Below, piece after piece: positions 34,882 to 44,955 of a DNA stretch of 64,000 bases (positions are counted from its first letter, which is position 1; each line of letters begins with the position of its first letter). Source of the DNA: Psychrobacter sp. Pi2-1 (GTDB lineage Bacteria; Pseudomonadota; Gammaproteobacteria; Pseudomonadales; Moraxellaceae); assembly GCF_904846645.1 (NCBI RefSeq), contig NZ_CAJHBO010000007.1, positions 88,250 through 152,249 on the forward strand. The letters run 5' to 3'. A program made the position numbers and the translations under genes. The notes beneath the pieces were generated by a model that was given only the letters and a program-made list of their open reading frames with translations, had not been told where the DNA came from and made no database searches.

Positions 34882-37815
34882 TTACAACGCCTTTAACTGC
34901 TCCATCTGCGCCGTCATCGCCGTCAGCTGCCCTTCTAGCTCAGCCAGTTTTGCCTTCTCAGCATCGACCACTTCCGCAGGTGCTTTACTCACAAAGCCTT
35001 CATTACCTAGCTTACGCGCGATACCATCGGCTTGCTTTTGTAGCTTTTCATGCGCTTTGCCCAGACGTGCCAGCTCAGCCGTAGGATCGATCAGACCTTT
35101 CATCGGTACGAGCACACGCAGCTGACCGACCATGCTTGATGATGACAATGGCACTTCATCGCCTTCTTTGACAATCTCCAAGCTCTCGACTTTGGCAAGC
35201 GCTTTGAACTGGTTTTTGATACGAGATAGACGCTCTTCTTCATCGGCAGAGACGTTTTGTAGTAGCACTGGCAGACGTACCGCGTTACCCAGTTTCATCT
35301 CACCACGGATGTTACGGACGCTCGCGATTAGCTCTTGTAGCCACACCATATCCGCTTCGGTCTGCTCACTGATTTGGCTGTCATCGGTCTGTGGATAGTC
35401 AGCGATCACGATGCTGTCGGTGTTTTTACGATCCAATAGCGGCGCGATGGTCTGCCAGATTTGCTCAGTCAGATACGGCATGATTGGATGAGTGAAACGT
35501 AGCGCAGTCTCTAGCACGTGCAGCAGCACATAGCGGATTTGCGCTTTACGCTCGTCAGACACCGAGTCATCGTTTAGGCTGGCTTTGGCAAGCTCAACGT
35601 ACCAGTCACAGTACTCGTTCCAAATGAACTCATAGATATCTTGGCTGACCATATCGAGACGATACTGAGCGAAATGTTGATGAATGTCTTTGATGCTAGA
35701 GTTCAAACGGCTCATGATCCACTTTTCTGGCAATTCCCAAACGTCAGGATTCGCCGTTTGGTCGATAGGCTTGGCACTGCCTTCACCATCGACACAGTTC
35801 ATCAGTACAAAACGGCTGGCGTTCCAGATTTTATTACAGAAGTTACGATAGCCCTCGACACGCTTTAGATCAAAGTTGATATCGCGGCCAGTACTGGCCA
35901 ATGAGGTAAAGGTAAAGCGCAGTGCATCCGTACCATACGCTGGGATGCCTTCTGGGAACTCTTTACGCGTTTGCTTTTCGATTTTGGCCGTGTCTTTTGG
36001 GTTCATCATATTGCTGGTGCGTTTTTCTACCAGTGCTTCTAGCTCAATACCGTCGATTAGATCAATCGGATCTAAGACATTACCTTTTGATTTTGACATT
36101 TTTTGACCATTGCCATCACGTACCAGACCATGCACATAGACGGTCTTAAACGGTACTTGCGGCGTGCCATCTTCGTTTTTCACGAAGTGCATGGTCATCA
36201 TGATCATGCGGGCAACCCAAAAGAAGATAATGTCAAAACCTGTCACCAATACGCTGGTCGGGTGGAAGGTGTCCATCACGCGTGGATCGGCGTTGACGTC
36301 TGCCCAGTCAAGCGTACTGAATGTCCATAGACCAGAGCTGAACCACGTATCGAGTACGTCGTCGTCTTGGCGCAGTTTTACATCGTCGCTTAGGTTGTAC
36401 TTAGTGCGTACTTCAGCTTCGTCACGGGCGACATATATTTCACCTGTCGCATCGTCATACCATGCAGGGATACGATGTCCCCACCACAACTGACGGCTGA
36501 TGCACCAATCTTGTAGATCGGTCATCCACGCCATATACATGTTTTTGTACTGCGCAGGGACGAACTCAATGCTGCCGTCTTCTACTGCGTCAATCGCAGG
36601 CTTGGCAAGCTCTTTGACCGCGACATACCACTGATCGGTCAACCATGGCTCAACGATCGTGCCGCCACGCTCAGCACGCGGAGCCTTAAGTGCGTAGTCT
36701 TCGATATCTTCTAGCCAGCCTTGCTCGCCTGCTTGCTCTACAAGGAATTTACGCGCAGCAAAACGCTCAAGTCCTGCGTACTCACTAGGCGTAGTCTCTA
36801 ATTCAGGCTCACGTGTCTGCAAATCAGGATAGACTTCCATCGCTGGCAAGATATTGGCACGCTCATCAAGGATATTAATCAATGGCAAGCTATGACGACG
36901 ACCCAGCTCGTAATCGTTAAAATCATGCGCTGGGGTGATTTTGACACAACCTGTACCGAAGTCTTTTTCGACATAATCATCAGCAACGATAGGCACGACA
37001 CGGCCCGTGATTGGCAAGGTAATGGTTTTGCCGACCAAGTGTGCGTAGCGCTCATCGCTAGGATTAACTGCGACAGCCGTATCACCAAGGAGTGTTTCAG
37101 GACGTGTGGTGGCAACGACCAGATAGTTTTTACCATCTTGAGTGGTTAGCTCTGCATCCGTGAAATGATAGCGGAAATGCCACAAGCTACCTTTTTCATC
37201 ATGATTTTCTACTTCTAAATCAGACAGCGCAGTTTGGAACTTAGGATCCCAGTTGACCAAACGCTTACCACGATAGATAAGTCCATCGTCAAACAGGCGT
37301 ACGAACACTTCTTTTACCGCATTGGACAGACCATCATCCATGGTAAAGCGCTCACGCGACCAGTCAACCGAGCTGCCCAAACGGCGAATTTGGCTGGTGA
37401 TATTGCCGCCCGACTCTTCTTTCCATTCCCATACTTTATCGATAAAGTCTGCACGCGTCATATCACGGCGCTTGATACCTTGCGCTTCCAGACGACGCTC
37501 AACAACCATTTGGGTTGCGATACCGGCATGATCCGTACCTGGTTGCCACAGCGTATTATCACCATCCATGCGGTGATAACGGGTGAGCGCATCCATAATA
37601 GCGTTGTTAAAACCGTGTCCCATGTGCAGCGAGCCTGTGACATTTGGCGGTGGCAGCGCGATAGAGAACGACTCGTCTTTGTCAAAAGTCGGCTGAAAAT
37701 AACCGCTTTCTTCCCAGCCTTGATACATACCTGCTTCGACTTGTGCAGGGTTATAGGCGTTTTCTAATTGATTTAGTGCCGCTTGGATAGAGGCGGTTAG
37801 GTTGTGGTTACTCAT
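34882..37815 (-). CDS. valS: Valyl-tRNA synthetase
   Basis: A 977-residue class I aminoacyl-tRNA synthetase. The HIGH-type motif is in [21 protein letters not shown], the editing (CP1) domain includes [18 protein letters not shown], the class I tRNA segment is [12 protein letters not shown], and the KMSKS loop is in [14 protein letters not shown]. The C-terminal ~70 residues are the ValS coiled-coil arm ([22 protein letters not shown]). Length is normal. No riboswitch or T-box upstream. Single-gene unit. Confidence 0.98.
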   Translation of the reverse strand: MSNHNLTASIQAALNQLENAYNPAQVEAGMYQGWEESGYFQPTFDKDESFSIALPPPNVTGSLHMGHGFNNAIMDALTRYHRMDGDNTLWQPGTDHAGIATQMVVERRLEAQGIKRRDMTRADFIDKVWEWKEESGGNITSQIRRLGSSVDWSRERFTMDDGLSNAVKEVFVRLFDDGLIYRGKRLVNWDPKFQTALSDLEVENHDEKGSLWHFRYHFTDAELTTQDGKNYLVVATTRPETLLGDTAVAVNPSDERYAHLVGKTITLPITGRVVPIVADDYVEKDFGTGCVKITPAHDFNDYELGRRHSLPLINILDERANILPAMEVYPDLQTREPELETTPSEYAGLERFAARKFLVEQAGEQGWLEDIEDYALKAPRAERGGTIVEPWLTDQWYVAVKELAKPAIDAVEDGSIEFVPAQYKNMYMAWMTDLQDWCISRQLWWGHRIPAWYDDATGEIYVARDEAEVRTKYNLSDDVKLRQDDDVLDTWFSSGLWTFSTLDWADVNADPRVMDTFHPTSVLVTGFDIIFFWVARMIMMTMHFVKNEDGTPQVPFKTVYVHGLVRDGNGQKMSKSKGNVLDPIDLIDGIELEALVEKRTSNMMNPKDTAKIEKQTRKEFPEGIPAYGTDALRFTFTSLASTGRDINFDLKRVEGYRNFCNKIWNASRFVLMNCVDGEGSAKPIDQTANPDVWELPEKWIMSRLNSSIKDIHQHFAQYRLDMVSQDIYEFIWNEYCDWYVELAKASLNDDSVSDERKAQIRYVLLHVLETALRFTHPIMPYLTEQIWQTIAPLLDRKNTDSIVIADYPQTDDSQISEQTEADMVWLQELIASVRNIRGEMKLGNAVRLPVLLQNVSADEEERLSRIKNQFKALAKVESLEIVKEGDEVPLSSSSMVGQLRVLVPMKGLIDPTAELARLGKAHEKLQKQADGIARKLGNEGFVSKAPAEVVDAEKAKLAELEGQLTAMTAQMEQLKAL

Positions 37816-38073
37816 AATGGCATTATCTTTTATTGATTGAATGTGATCAAAGTTAATTGAATTAAATAGAATATAAAAATTAGGAAAATAATGAATAGAG
37901 TGATTTTAACGCAGATAGGCAGATTTTGTTAGATGGTAAGGCAATTTATAAAGACTGAAGGCGATTTATTACTCAAATTGTTAATCAATTAACAACAGCA
38001 ATCAAAAGAATGGGAAATATAATAGAGATTACTTATGCAACAAAATCATTAGCCTATAACCAGCGAGCCAACC

Positions 38074-39216
38074 GTGTCCCAAGATACCGAGCATGACCAT
38101 GATTCTCAGGCTAATCTATCAGACAGCGAGCGTCTGAGCGTGAACACCACCCCTCCTATGCCTAAAAATAATCATACGCTAGAAGCAAACAGCGATTCTT
38201 CTAAAAACATTGAGGTAGATAATGACGCAGACGACACTACAGACAGTCATGCAAACGAAACTTCAGATAGTGACGCAGACGAACCTATTAAAGCCACCGA
38301 AGACTTAGAAAATGACGACCTGCCAGAAGAAATTAGCGACGAAGACAAAGAAACCATTAAAAAGGTCGCCAGTGATGACAATCTAAGCCAAGCGAAAAGC
38401 TACGCCAGCATTTTAGTCGAGCAAGTTATCCACGCAAAAGAAACCTTTGAGCGTTCACTTGGCTCGTTATTTACCAGTGCCTTGACGGCTGGTCTAGAGA
38501 TTGGCATCAGCTTTTTTATGATTTTATCAGCGTTTGCCCTACTTAATGACGTGATACCAAGTCGCTATGCCATGGTGCTGTCGTCACTGCTGTATCCGAT
38601 CGGCTTTATTATCGTGGTGATTGGTCAGTCGTTATTATTCACTGAGCAGACTTCCCTCTTGAGCCTGCCTGTCTTAAATAAAATTGAACCGCTGCACAAG
38701 CTCCTGCGGCTATGGGGTATCGTCATCGCTGGTAATATCGTTGGCGGCTGTATCTTTGCAGCGTTAATGATTGGTCTGGGGCTACATATGCATCTGTTTA
38801 CAGACCATGCTATCGATGTCTATGCCGAGCATATCTTAGGTTTTGAGTGGTGGGTTATCTTTGGTAGCGCGGTGCTAGCAGGCTGGATGATGGGCGTGGC
38901 TGCATGGCTAGTAACCTCTGCACGAGATACGCTTAGCCGTATCGTACTGGTGACGCTTATCACTGGTAGTATTGGGTTTTTAGGCTTGCATCATAGTATC
39001 GTGGGTAATATCGAGGTATTTTCAGCATTACTATATGGCAATACCGTCAGTCTCTGGCGCTACTTGGTATTTTTAGTCGTGGTATTGGTGGGTAATACGG
39101 TGGGCGGCGTGGTATTCGTCGCGGTACTCAAAAACCGTACGTTCTTGTTTGAAATTGAAAAAGTGAAAGAACAAGCCGCTGAGGCAAGAGCGAAAATGGA
39201 CAGACGAAGATTTTAG
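38074..39216 (+). CDS. Formate/nitrite transporter (FNT) family channel, YfdC-like, acidic N-terminus
   Basis: A 380-residue protein. Residues 1-105 are an acidic, disordered-looking extension with many Asp, Glu, Ser, Asn. From ~130 on there are six transmembrane helices of the FNT fold (GLEIGISFFMILSAFAL, GQSLLFTEQTSL, GIVIAGNIVGGCIFAALM, VLAGWMMGVAAWLV, GNTVGGVVFVAVLK). It most resembles the YfdC subgroup, which lacks clear evidence of formate transport. The C-terminal tail is basic. Start is a GTG at 38074 with only a weak ribosome-binding site. Three 15-bp repeats begin just after the stop. Confidence 0.85.
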   Translation: MSQDTEHDHDSQANLSDSERLSVNTTPPMPKNNHTLEANSDSSKNIEVDNDADDTTDSHANETSDSDADEPIKATEDLENDDLPEEISDEDKETIKKVASDDNLSQAKSYASILVEQVIHAKETFERSLGSLFTSALTAGLEIGISFFMILSAFALLNDVIPSRYAMVLSSLLYPIGFIIVVIGQSLLFTEQTSLLSLPVLNKIEPLHKLLRLWGIVIAGNIVGGCIFAALMIGLGLHMHLFTDHAIDVYAEHILGFEWWVIFGSAVLAGWMMGVAAWLVTSARDTLSRIVLVTLITGSIGFLGLHHSIVGNIEVFSALLYGNTVSLWRYLVFLVVVLVGNTVGGVVFVAVLKNRTFLFEIEKVKEQAAEARAKMDRRRF

Positions 39217-39218
39217 AC

Positions 39219-39263
39219 TTGAGCTAAACTGATTTGAGTTAAACTGATTTGAGTTAAAACGAG
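39219..39263. repeat. Three 15-bp tandem repeats after the FNT gene
   Basis: TTGAGCTAAACTGAT, TTGAGTTAAACTGAT and TTGAGTTAAAACGAG lie directly after the stop codon (39214-39216). Confidence 0.75.
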
Positions 39264-39275
39264 CATTAAACGCAA

Positions 39276-39318
39276 AAGCCCATAACACGCTTCATTATAC
39301 AAAGCGGGTTATGGGCTT
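39276..39318. terminator. Intrinsic terminator between convergent genes
   Basis: AAGCCCATAAC pairs with GTTATGGGCTT, with CGCTT/AAGCG inner extension; moderate A/T tails on both sides. Confidence 0.75.
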
Positions 39319-39406
39319 AATTTATTGCACCATACACTGTTGATTTTTTTGCCAAGTATTGTCTCAACTGGCGCAACAGTGCGTTACTACGATTATCTTA
39401 AACCTC

Positions 39407-40330
39407 TTACATTCTACGTGCTGCCAATACACTGTTTTCTATCTCGGTTCTTTTGGCTTTATTGTGCTGGGCAGTAAATACTCTGACCATGATACCTGCG
39501 GTCAAGAACATGATTAGCGTATAAATGGCTGGCGTCATCGACATCTTATAGTTAGCCAATAGCGTCAGTGCCATAAACATTGAAAGCGTACTGTTTTGTA
39601 GGCCGACTTCCATAGTAATCGAGCGTCTTTGCGCAGGATTTAGACCGAACCATTTACTGGTGTAATAACCAAGCGCCATCGTCGATACGTTCAATATCAA
39701 TGCCACAGGGCCAGTAGCGATTAACGCTTCAACGATGATGTCTCGTTGCACATAGCTTAAGAAAAGTACCAAGAAGCTCAAGAATATCACGCCAAAACGA
39801 GACACCATCACCTGTCCCTTATCTGCCGCGTTAGGCGCATAGCGTTTGATCAACATACCAATACTGACGGGTAAGATAGTCAGAGCAATTAGGCTGATCA
39901 TGGTCTTGACCACTGGCAACTGAAACTCACTACCCGCACCCATGAAGTATACGAGCGAAAAACTAAGGACGATAGGAATAGTAAATACGGTAATGACACT
40001 GGCAATAGCGGTCATGGTGACCGAAAGTGCGACGTCACCTTTGGCTAAATAGGTAAATAGATTCGATGTCGTGCCACCAGGACACAGTACCAGCAACATA
40101 ACCCCAACGGCATATTCTGGCGCGAGAGACATGGAGGTTGCCAAAGCAAAACCTACGAGCGGTAAGAATATTAGCTGATTGGTCAAGCCTATGGCGACTG
40201 CTTTAGGGTATTTGACGACTCTCTTAAAATCATTGGTAACTAAGGACAATCCCATTCCCATCATAATCAAAAAGATACTAATGGGAATGACTTTTGCATT
40301 TATAAACGTGACTAACTCAACACCTTCCAT
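39407..40330 (-). CDS. Bile acid:sodium symporter (BASS/SBF) family transporter
   Basis: A 307-residue polytopic membrane protein with about nine helices. The signature LCPGGTTSNLFTYLAKGDVALS and the crossover segment MEVGLQNSTLSM identify the SBF family (PF01758). Bacterial members usually move organic anions such as pantoate, 2-oxo acids or others, rather than bile acids. Substrate unknown. AAGGAT ribosome-binding site before ATG 40330. Confidence 0.87.
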   Translation of the reverse strand: MEGVELVTFINAKVIPISIFLIMMGMGLSLVTNDFKRVVKYPKAVAIGLTNQLIFLPLVGFALATSMSLAPEYAVGVMLLVLCPGGTTSNLFTYLAKGDVALSVTMTAIASVITVFTIPIVLSFSLVYFMGAGSEFQLPVVKTMISLIALTILPVSIGMLIKRYAPNAADKGQVMVSRFGVIFLSFLVLFLSYVQRDIIVEALIATGPVALILNVSTMALGYYTSKWFGLNPAQRRSITMEVGLQNSTLSMFMALTLLANYKMSMTPAIYTLIMFLTAGIMVRVFTAQHNKAKRTEIENSVLAARRM

Positions 40331-40636
40331 AACTACATCCTTGTAGATAGAGCCCTTACATGGGCAGGTTTATGACAACCTCGTCATGCTCAATCAGCCA
40401 ATCCTGCTGATATCTTGGGTAAAAGCCACCGACGTTGTCAGCTCTTTATATGATACTTTTCCATACAGTCGTGTTTTTTAAACCGACAATTTTTGATAAA
40501 ACTGGTTATTACGAACCGAGATAATAACGGAACGGTAAAATTCAGTATATCGTTGTAAAAGTGTATGGTTTTGATTTTTCTGACTACTCGTCAGTCAATT
40601 ATAGGTTTTTACACTTGAAAATAACGTAGAAATGAT
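40331..40636. other. Intergenic region (306 bp)
   Basis: Spacer between two minus-strand genes. It must hold the promoter of the symporter-family gene. No terminator hairpin or other element was recognised with confidence. Confidence 0.45.
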
Positions 40637-41143
40637 TTAAGCGGGGATTTTATGATTTATAGCAGATGTAGGTTTAATATGGTCAATACTAATCACTGCC
40701 GTACCGTAGGCGATGGCTTCGACCATACTGCCTAATTGGTTGACATTGGTTACCTCAAGACGTAACCCGTAGATATGCGTGTAGCCTTTGGCTTTTGCCT
40801 CAGTCCGCATACGAACGATGGCTTCGCGGCGTGCACGATCTAGCAAAGTCTCATAGGTGGTTAAGTTTTTGCCAAAGACACTTAATACGCGAGCGATAAT
40901 CATTTTGAAATAATCTTGAGCGATGACGACACTACCAAGTACCAGCTCGCCTTCACTACCCGCTGCTAACTTGGGACGGTATAGACGTTCGCTTGAGACA
41001 GTGATATCGCCCAATGCTTGCTCTGCTACTGTTAGCTGTGCCAAATGCTGACGCTCATGGCGTGACCCAAAGAACCAGCCAGCCGCGAATAAGAAGACAA
41101 ACGGCCCATAGTTGATGAGCACTTGCGTGAGTGAGTCATTCAT
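40637..41143 (-). CDS. YbjQ/UPF0145-like protein with an N-terminal membrane anchor
   Basis: A 168-residue protein. Residues 8-26 (INYGPFVFLFAAGWFFG) form a transmembrane anchor. The remainder resembles a YbjQ-type (PF01906) domain: LVLGSVVIAQDYFKMIIARVLSVFG, LLDRARREAIVRMRTEAKAKGYTHIYGLRLEV and VEAIAYGTAV. The adjacent upstream gene encodes a soluble YbjQ protein, so the two are probably partners in an oligomer. Function of the family unknown. Confidence 0.82.
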   Translation of the reverse strand: MNDSLTQVLINYGPFVFLFAAGWFFGSRHERQHLAQLTVAEQALGDITVSSERLYRPKLAAGSEGELVLGSVVIAQDYFKMIIARVLSVFGKNLTTYETLLDRARREAIVRMRTEAKAKGYTHIYGLRLEVTNVNQLGSMVEAIAYGTAVISIDHIKPTSAINHKIPA

Positions 41144-41174
41144 AGCACGTTTCTCATCATAAAAAGCATCGGTG

Positions 41175-41234
41175 CTTTTAGCATTATAGGATTTGGTATT
41201 GTAGTTTTTAGTATTGTAGCTTTTAGTATTGTAG
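41175..41234. repeat. Four 15-bp tandem repeats between the two ybjQ-like genes
   Basis: CTTTTAGCATTATAG, GATTTGGTATTGTAG, TTTTTAGTATTGTAG and CTTTTAGTATTGTAG, ending two bases before the stop codon of the upstream gene. Confidence 0.75.
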
Positions 41235-41236
41235 GA

Positions 41237-41677
41237 TTAACCAAAAGGGTTGAAACGCGGTAAATCATCGGGTGCGACTTGGGTCTGAGTACTCACATTT
41301 TGATTAGAATGGTTGTGACCGTCGCTTTGTGGGTTTTGATACTGCTGCTGTGATATCGGCGCAACCTTGACCGCTGTACCATAAACAAAAAGCTCTGACG
41401 CACCTTGGGCAATACTAGAAGTCGAAAAACGCAGACCGACCACCGCATCAGCACCGAGCGCCTCTGCTTTGACAATCATACGATCGATTGCTTCTTGACG
41501 TGACTCTTCTAATAGCTCGGTATAAGCCGTCAGCTCACCGCCAACGATGTTTTTTAACCCAGCAAACAGATCCTTACCTACGTGCTTTGAGCGTACCGTA
41601 CTGCCGTACACTACATCTAGGCGTTCAGTGATTTGATAATTAGGTAAGTGCTCAAGATTAGAGAGTTGCACAGTCAT
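41237..41677 (-). CDS. YbjQ/UPF0145-family protein
   Basis: A 146-residue soluble protein with the YbjQ core YGSTVRSKHVGKDLFAGLKNIVGGEL and YTELLEESRQEAIDRMIVKAEALGADAVVGLRF, ending in FVYGTAVKV, then a Gln/Asn-rich tail. Family members form pentamers of unknown function and are often annotated as heavy-metal binding. AAGG ribosome-binding site. Same strand as the membrane-anchored relative, separated by a 93-bp gap containing four tandem repeats. Confidence 0.9.
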   Translation of the reverse strand: MTVQLSNLEHLPNYQITERLDVVYGSTVRSKHVGKDLFAGLKNIVGGELTAYTELLEESRQEAIDRMIVKAEALGADAVVGLRFSTSSIAQGASELFVYGTAVKVAPISQQQYQNPQSDGHNHSNQNVSTQTQVAPDDLPRFNPFG

Positions 41678-41790
41678 AGGATGACCTTATCGGTGACTTA
41701 TAAAATATATAGTAAATCAAAGCGCTGCGATACAGCATAGACAAAACAAGACAGAAACAGCACCGTTAGCAGCGCTGTTTCTTAGCATTA

Positions 41791-42348
41791 CTAATCGTTG
41801 GTATGGAACAATAAGAACAGCTCAGTTAAATTGCCTTCGATGCTATTGGCCATCTGTACCATTTTGTCTTCGTCTTTACGCATCTCAGACAGCTCTGGAT
41901 CTTCATCGTCGATACCGCTAAGTACGATCATTGGCAAGGTCAATACTGCGACATCTTCTGCCGTTTCTTGATCTTCAAACCAGTCGCTTGCTTCATCACC
42001 ATACATGGCATCGACAAAACCGATTGACCAAGCAACGATGTCTGACTCGTCAGAGAAATCAACCGCCACTTCTTCGTTACCAGCATCTTCACCAAACGGT
42101 AATTCAATAGGCGTCTCGTTTTTTAGCTCAGCCATGATCGAATCGCGCCAGCGTTTGATGCCATCGATGACATTTTCTGGAATCTCACTTACATGACCTT
42201 CGAACAGGGCATCCATCCAGTTAGGCAATGGACGACCGATAACCGTCGCTGTCAAAAAACCATGCGCTGCGACACTATCTAGCACGAACTGGCTTTCTTG
42301 ATTGTCCAAATAGTCCAGTAATTCATCAAAACTTAGTTGGTTACTCAT
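41791..42348 (-). CDS. UPF0149/YecA-family protein
   Basis: A 185-residue acidic protein of the YgfB/YecA group. It has the opening LDYLDNQESQFVLDSVAAHGFLTAT, the WMDALFEG segment and the central WSIGFVDAMYGDEASDWF. Some relatives carry a C-terminal SEC-C zinc motif; this one does not. Function unknown. AAGGA ribosome-binding site before ATG 42348. Confidence 0.85.
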   Translation of the reverse strand: MSNQLSFDELLDYLDNQESQFVLDSVAAHGFLTATVIGRPLPNWMDALFEGHVSEIPENVIDGIKRWRDSIMAELKNETPIELPFGEDAGNEEVAVDFSDESDIVAWSIGFVDAMYGDEASDWFEDQETAEDVAVLTLPMIVLSGIDDEDPELSEMRKDEDKMVQMANSIEGNLTELFLLFHTND

Positions 42349-42646
42349 AATTTGGTTTTCCTTAGCAGATAGATGTCATCAATCGCAGTGGGCGATCGGT
42401 TAAATGAAAGAGGACGAGTACTTAAGTAGAGACTAAAGGCTGCTTAATTAATCAAACTCAAGCAACCTCTATCAGGTAAGTATTATCGAGATGAACGGAT
42501 TGCGAGCAACCCTAGAAAATTAGAAAAGTAGCAAATAGCAGGCAACCAATTTGATGGAATGAGTAATTTTAGTCACTAAAATAGTCACTGTCATTAAAGT
42601 AGCCACTAAAGCACTTTAGTCCACTGAAACGACTGATGCCGACAAA

Positions 42647-42883
42647 TTAAAAATCGTCATCATCCCAATCATCGCCGTCTTCATCGAAGTTATCTATGTC
42701 GTCTAGGTCATCTTTTAACTCTTTAGCCAAACGCTTTTCTTCTAGCAAATTATCGATTAGCCGACGTTTTTCAAGACTACTTAAACGTGTACGTACGCTC
42801 GTCTCAGCTTCTTCAACCATCTTTGCATCATCATCGTCGACAAAATCATCATCAAAATCGTCGTCAATATCAGCGTCACTCAT
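42647..42883 (-). CDS. Small acidic protein, PA3496-type
   Basis: A 78-residue protein with Asp-rich ends (DDDFDDDFVDDDD and DGDDWDDDDF) and a basic/helical middle, RLSSLEKRRLIDNLLEEKRLAKELKD. This layout resembles the PA3496-type small proteins, proposed to affect envelope integrity. AGGAG ribosome-binding site before ATG 42883, giving good support for translation despite the size. Function unproven. Confidence 0.72.
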   Translation of the reverse strand: MSDADIDDDFDDDFVDDDDAKMVEEAETSVRTRLSSLEKRRLIDNLLEEKRLAKELKDDLDDIDNFDEDGDDWDDDDF

Positions 42884-43069
42884 GACAAACTCCTATCATT
42901 TTTAGGCAAGGGTATTAAGAATACATCAATATATATATGCCTTATAAAGTCTCTATTGAATGTTGTCAATCCTTTTTCGCAATATGGTACATTTCAACTC
43001 TACGATTAAGATAGTCCAGTAGGCTATATAACAGACAATTGTAATATAAATGACCAAATACAGTCGGCA

Positions 43070-44521
43070 TTAAATGTGTCGCTCGTCCTCATCTTCAATC
43101 ATTAGAACTGCGTTGCGCACATCAGCCAAACGCTGAATCAATGAGTCGTTAGCACCATCAAATATCGCACACTCGCGCTCATAGACAGTGGTTGGACGCA
43201 TGATGTTATGTACTTGTACATGATTGCTGATTTGCTTGAGGCCGGCATTTGGCAATAGTATTAATAGCTGCTCTTTTTTGCCGATACTCTGGAGCAAGTG
43301 AGTCATTGGCTCTGACTGCGCATCATCACTCACGCCTGCTTTTGCTGGTAAGGCAAAACGCGACAGCTCAATATGCTTATCGTGGATAATTTTGTTGAGC
43401 ATTAAATAAAGCTTGGCAAGCATTACGCCTGCGAGTGCTACTTTTGCATGGCTATTATCAGCCTTTAGTACCACACTTGCGCCATTATCTTCGAAGTGCG
43501 CTTCATTCATCGCACTCACGCCTAATAACAATGGCTGTCTTAGCAACTCAGTCACGGCTTGATTGAGCAGCTGGGTGCAGAGTGCTAGATACGGAAGACG
43601 CTGCGCAGGTGCAAGGCGTTCGAGCATATTGAACTCATCATGGAATACGATTTGAACTTTGACGCTATCAACAGACCGTGTAGCAGATAGCTTAGACGTA
43701 TGACTGGCAGCTTGAGAAGCAACACCGTCTGTATCTGCTATTTCGCTTTTGCCACCTTCACTCGCTAGATTGTCAGTATCGTTACCTGTCTCTCGGTTTT
43801 GCTGGGTTCTAAGATACTCATTCACTTCATTATGCACATTAAACTTACGCGCATTAGTCACTTCATTATCTGCTGCGTGTGCCGTATTATCAGTCGCTAC
43901 TTGACTGTCTGACGTGTGAGAAGCTGATTTACCCGTTGACTGGCGCTCAAGTTCACGATCGTAGCTGCGTTGATCGACTGGTCTATACTGGTCACGATAC
44001 AGCTCTTGGATATCTCGACTTAATGCATTGATTTGCTCTTTGGTTGGACGAGCGAGGTAACCATAAATCAACCAAAGCAATAAATGTAGTAGCATGGTGC
44101 CGATGACAAACGGCCACTGCATGGCGATAATCTCGCCTTTGCTGACGTCTTTTAGGGTCAATGCCACGCTACCGATGACTGCATCGCCATTGGTGGCGAT
44201 TTGACGAATGGTGTCACCTTGCTGCATTGGCGCATTGCCTACTGGTACCAAGATATCATCGTTGTTGTCCTTAATCAGTATCCGTGTGACGTCTTGCTCG
44301 CTGGTATAGCGGTTGGCAATAACGCTTAAACTCACACGGTCTTTATTTTCTAAAGACAACCTTGCTTCATCAATCAGCTGGGCGACCATCTGCTCGCCTT
44401 TTAACGCACGACTATTGCTCAGCTGTTGGTCAGTACTAATGACCAATAACAGCGTCTGCAAACAAAAACTAACCAGAAGAATAATGGCAAACAACCCTTG
44501 CCGCGGCGCTAAATACGTCAT
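43070..44521 (-). CDS. Smp/YtjB (AhpA)-like membrane protein
   Basis: A 483-residue protein with an N-terminal transmembrane helix (residues 10-28), a ~90-residue periplasmic domain, a second helix (about 136-154, WPFVIGTMLLHLLLWLIYG) and a long cytoplasmic region with a low-complexity Asn/Thr/Ser-rich middle. The two-helix sensor-like topology, together with being divergent from serB as smp/ytjB is in E. coli, points to the SMP_2/AhpA family. No kinase or cyclase motif is visible. The assignment leans on context. Function unknown. Confidence 0.62.
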   Translation of the reverse strand: MTYLAPRQGLFAIILLVSFCLQTLLLVISTDQQLSNSRALKGEQMVAQLIDEARLSLENKDRVSLSVIANRYTSEQDVTRILIKDNNDDILVPVGNAPMQQGDTIRQIATNGDAVIGSVALTLKDVSKGEIIAMQWPFVIGTMLLHLLLWLIYGYLARPTKEQINALSRDIQELYRDQYRPVDQRSYDRELERQSTGKSASHTSDSQVATDNTAHAADNEVTNARKFNVHNEVNEYLRTQQNRETGNDTDNLASEGGKSEIADTDGVASQAASHTSKLSATRSVDSVKVQIVFHDEFNMLERLAPAQRLPYLALCTQLLNQAVTELLRQPLLLGVSAMNEAHFEDNGASVVLKADNSHAKVALAGVMLAKLYLMLNKIIHDKHIELSRFALPAKAGVSDDAQSEPMTHLLQSIGKKEQLLILLPNAGLKQISNHVQVHNIMRPTTVYERECAIFDGANDSLIQRLADVRNAVLMIEDEDERHI

Positions 44522-44955
44522 GATATGTTAAACTTTTTTGGAGAGAAGAAATTAAAAAACGAGGCTACTGCTCATTTTTTGGCTAATTTTTAAACGATTG
44601 TGATGCGCACCAACTGTGCTGCGCACATAGTTGTAAAGCGATACTGATTATTAACGACTATCAACACCATCAATATTGTTGCTAGCTTCGCTATCTTTTG
44701 CAAAGGCATCGTTAGTAAGAAAGCATCGTCAATCAACAGCCAGCTTATCTCATCTACTATATCACCATAATAAGTCTTATAGCGTGAGCGCTTTATAAAT
44801 TTATCATAATAACTTTATTGCATTTTCTATGGCTTCTTACGCCATAAAATCTGTTTTTTAGCATCATTGTTACTTTGCGCGTCATCTATAGGCGCTGCCC
44901 AGTAAAACTGTTATTATTCCTAATCTTATATGAGCATACAAGGGACAATTGAGCC
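44522..44955. other. Divergent intergenic region smp-like/serB
   Basis: 434 bp, AT-rich, with promoters for both directions implied. A short palindromic stretch AGCGTGAGCGCT lies near 44780-44792. No gene seen. Confidence 0.45.

Noticed and set aside
42550..42615. Repeated TAGTCACTAAA words downstream of the small acidic protein gene
   Set aside because: Suggestive of a degenerate tandem repeat like the others, but the unit length varies, so I did not list it.
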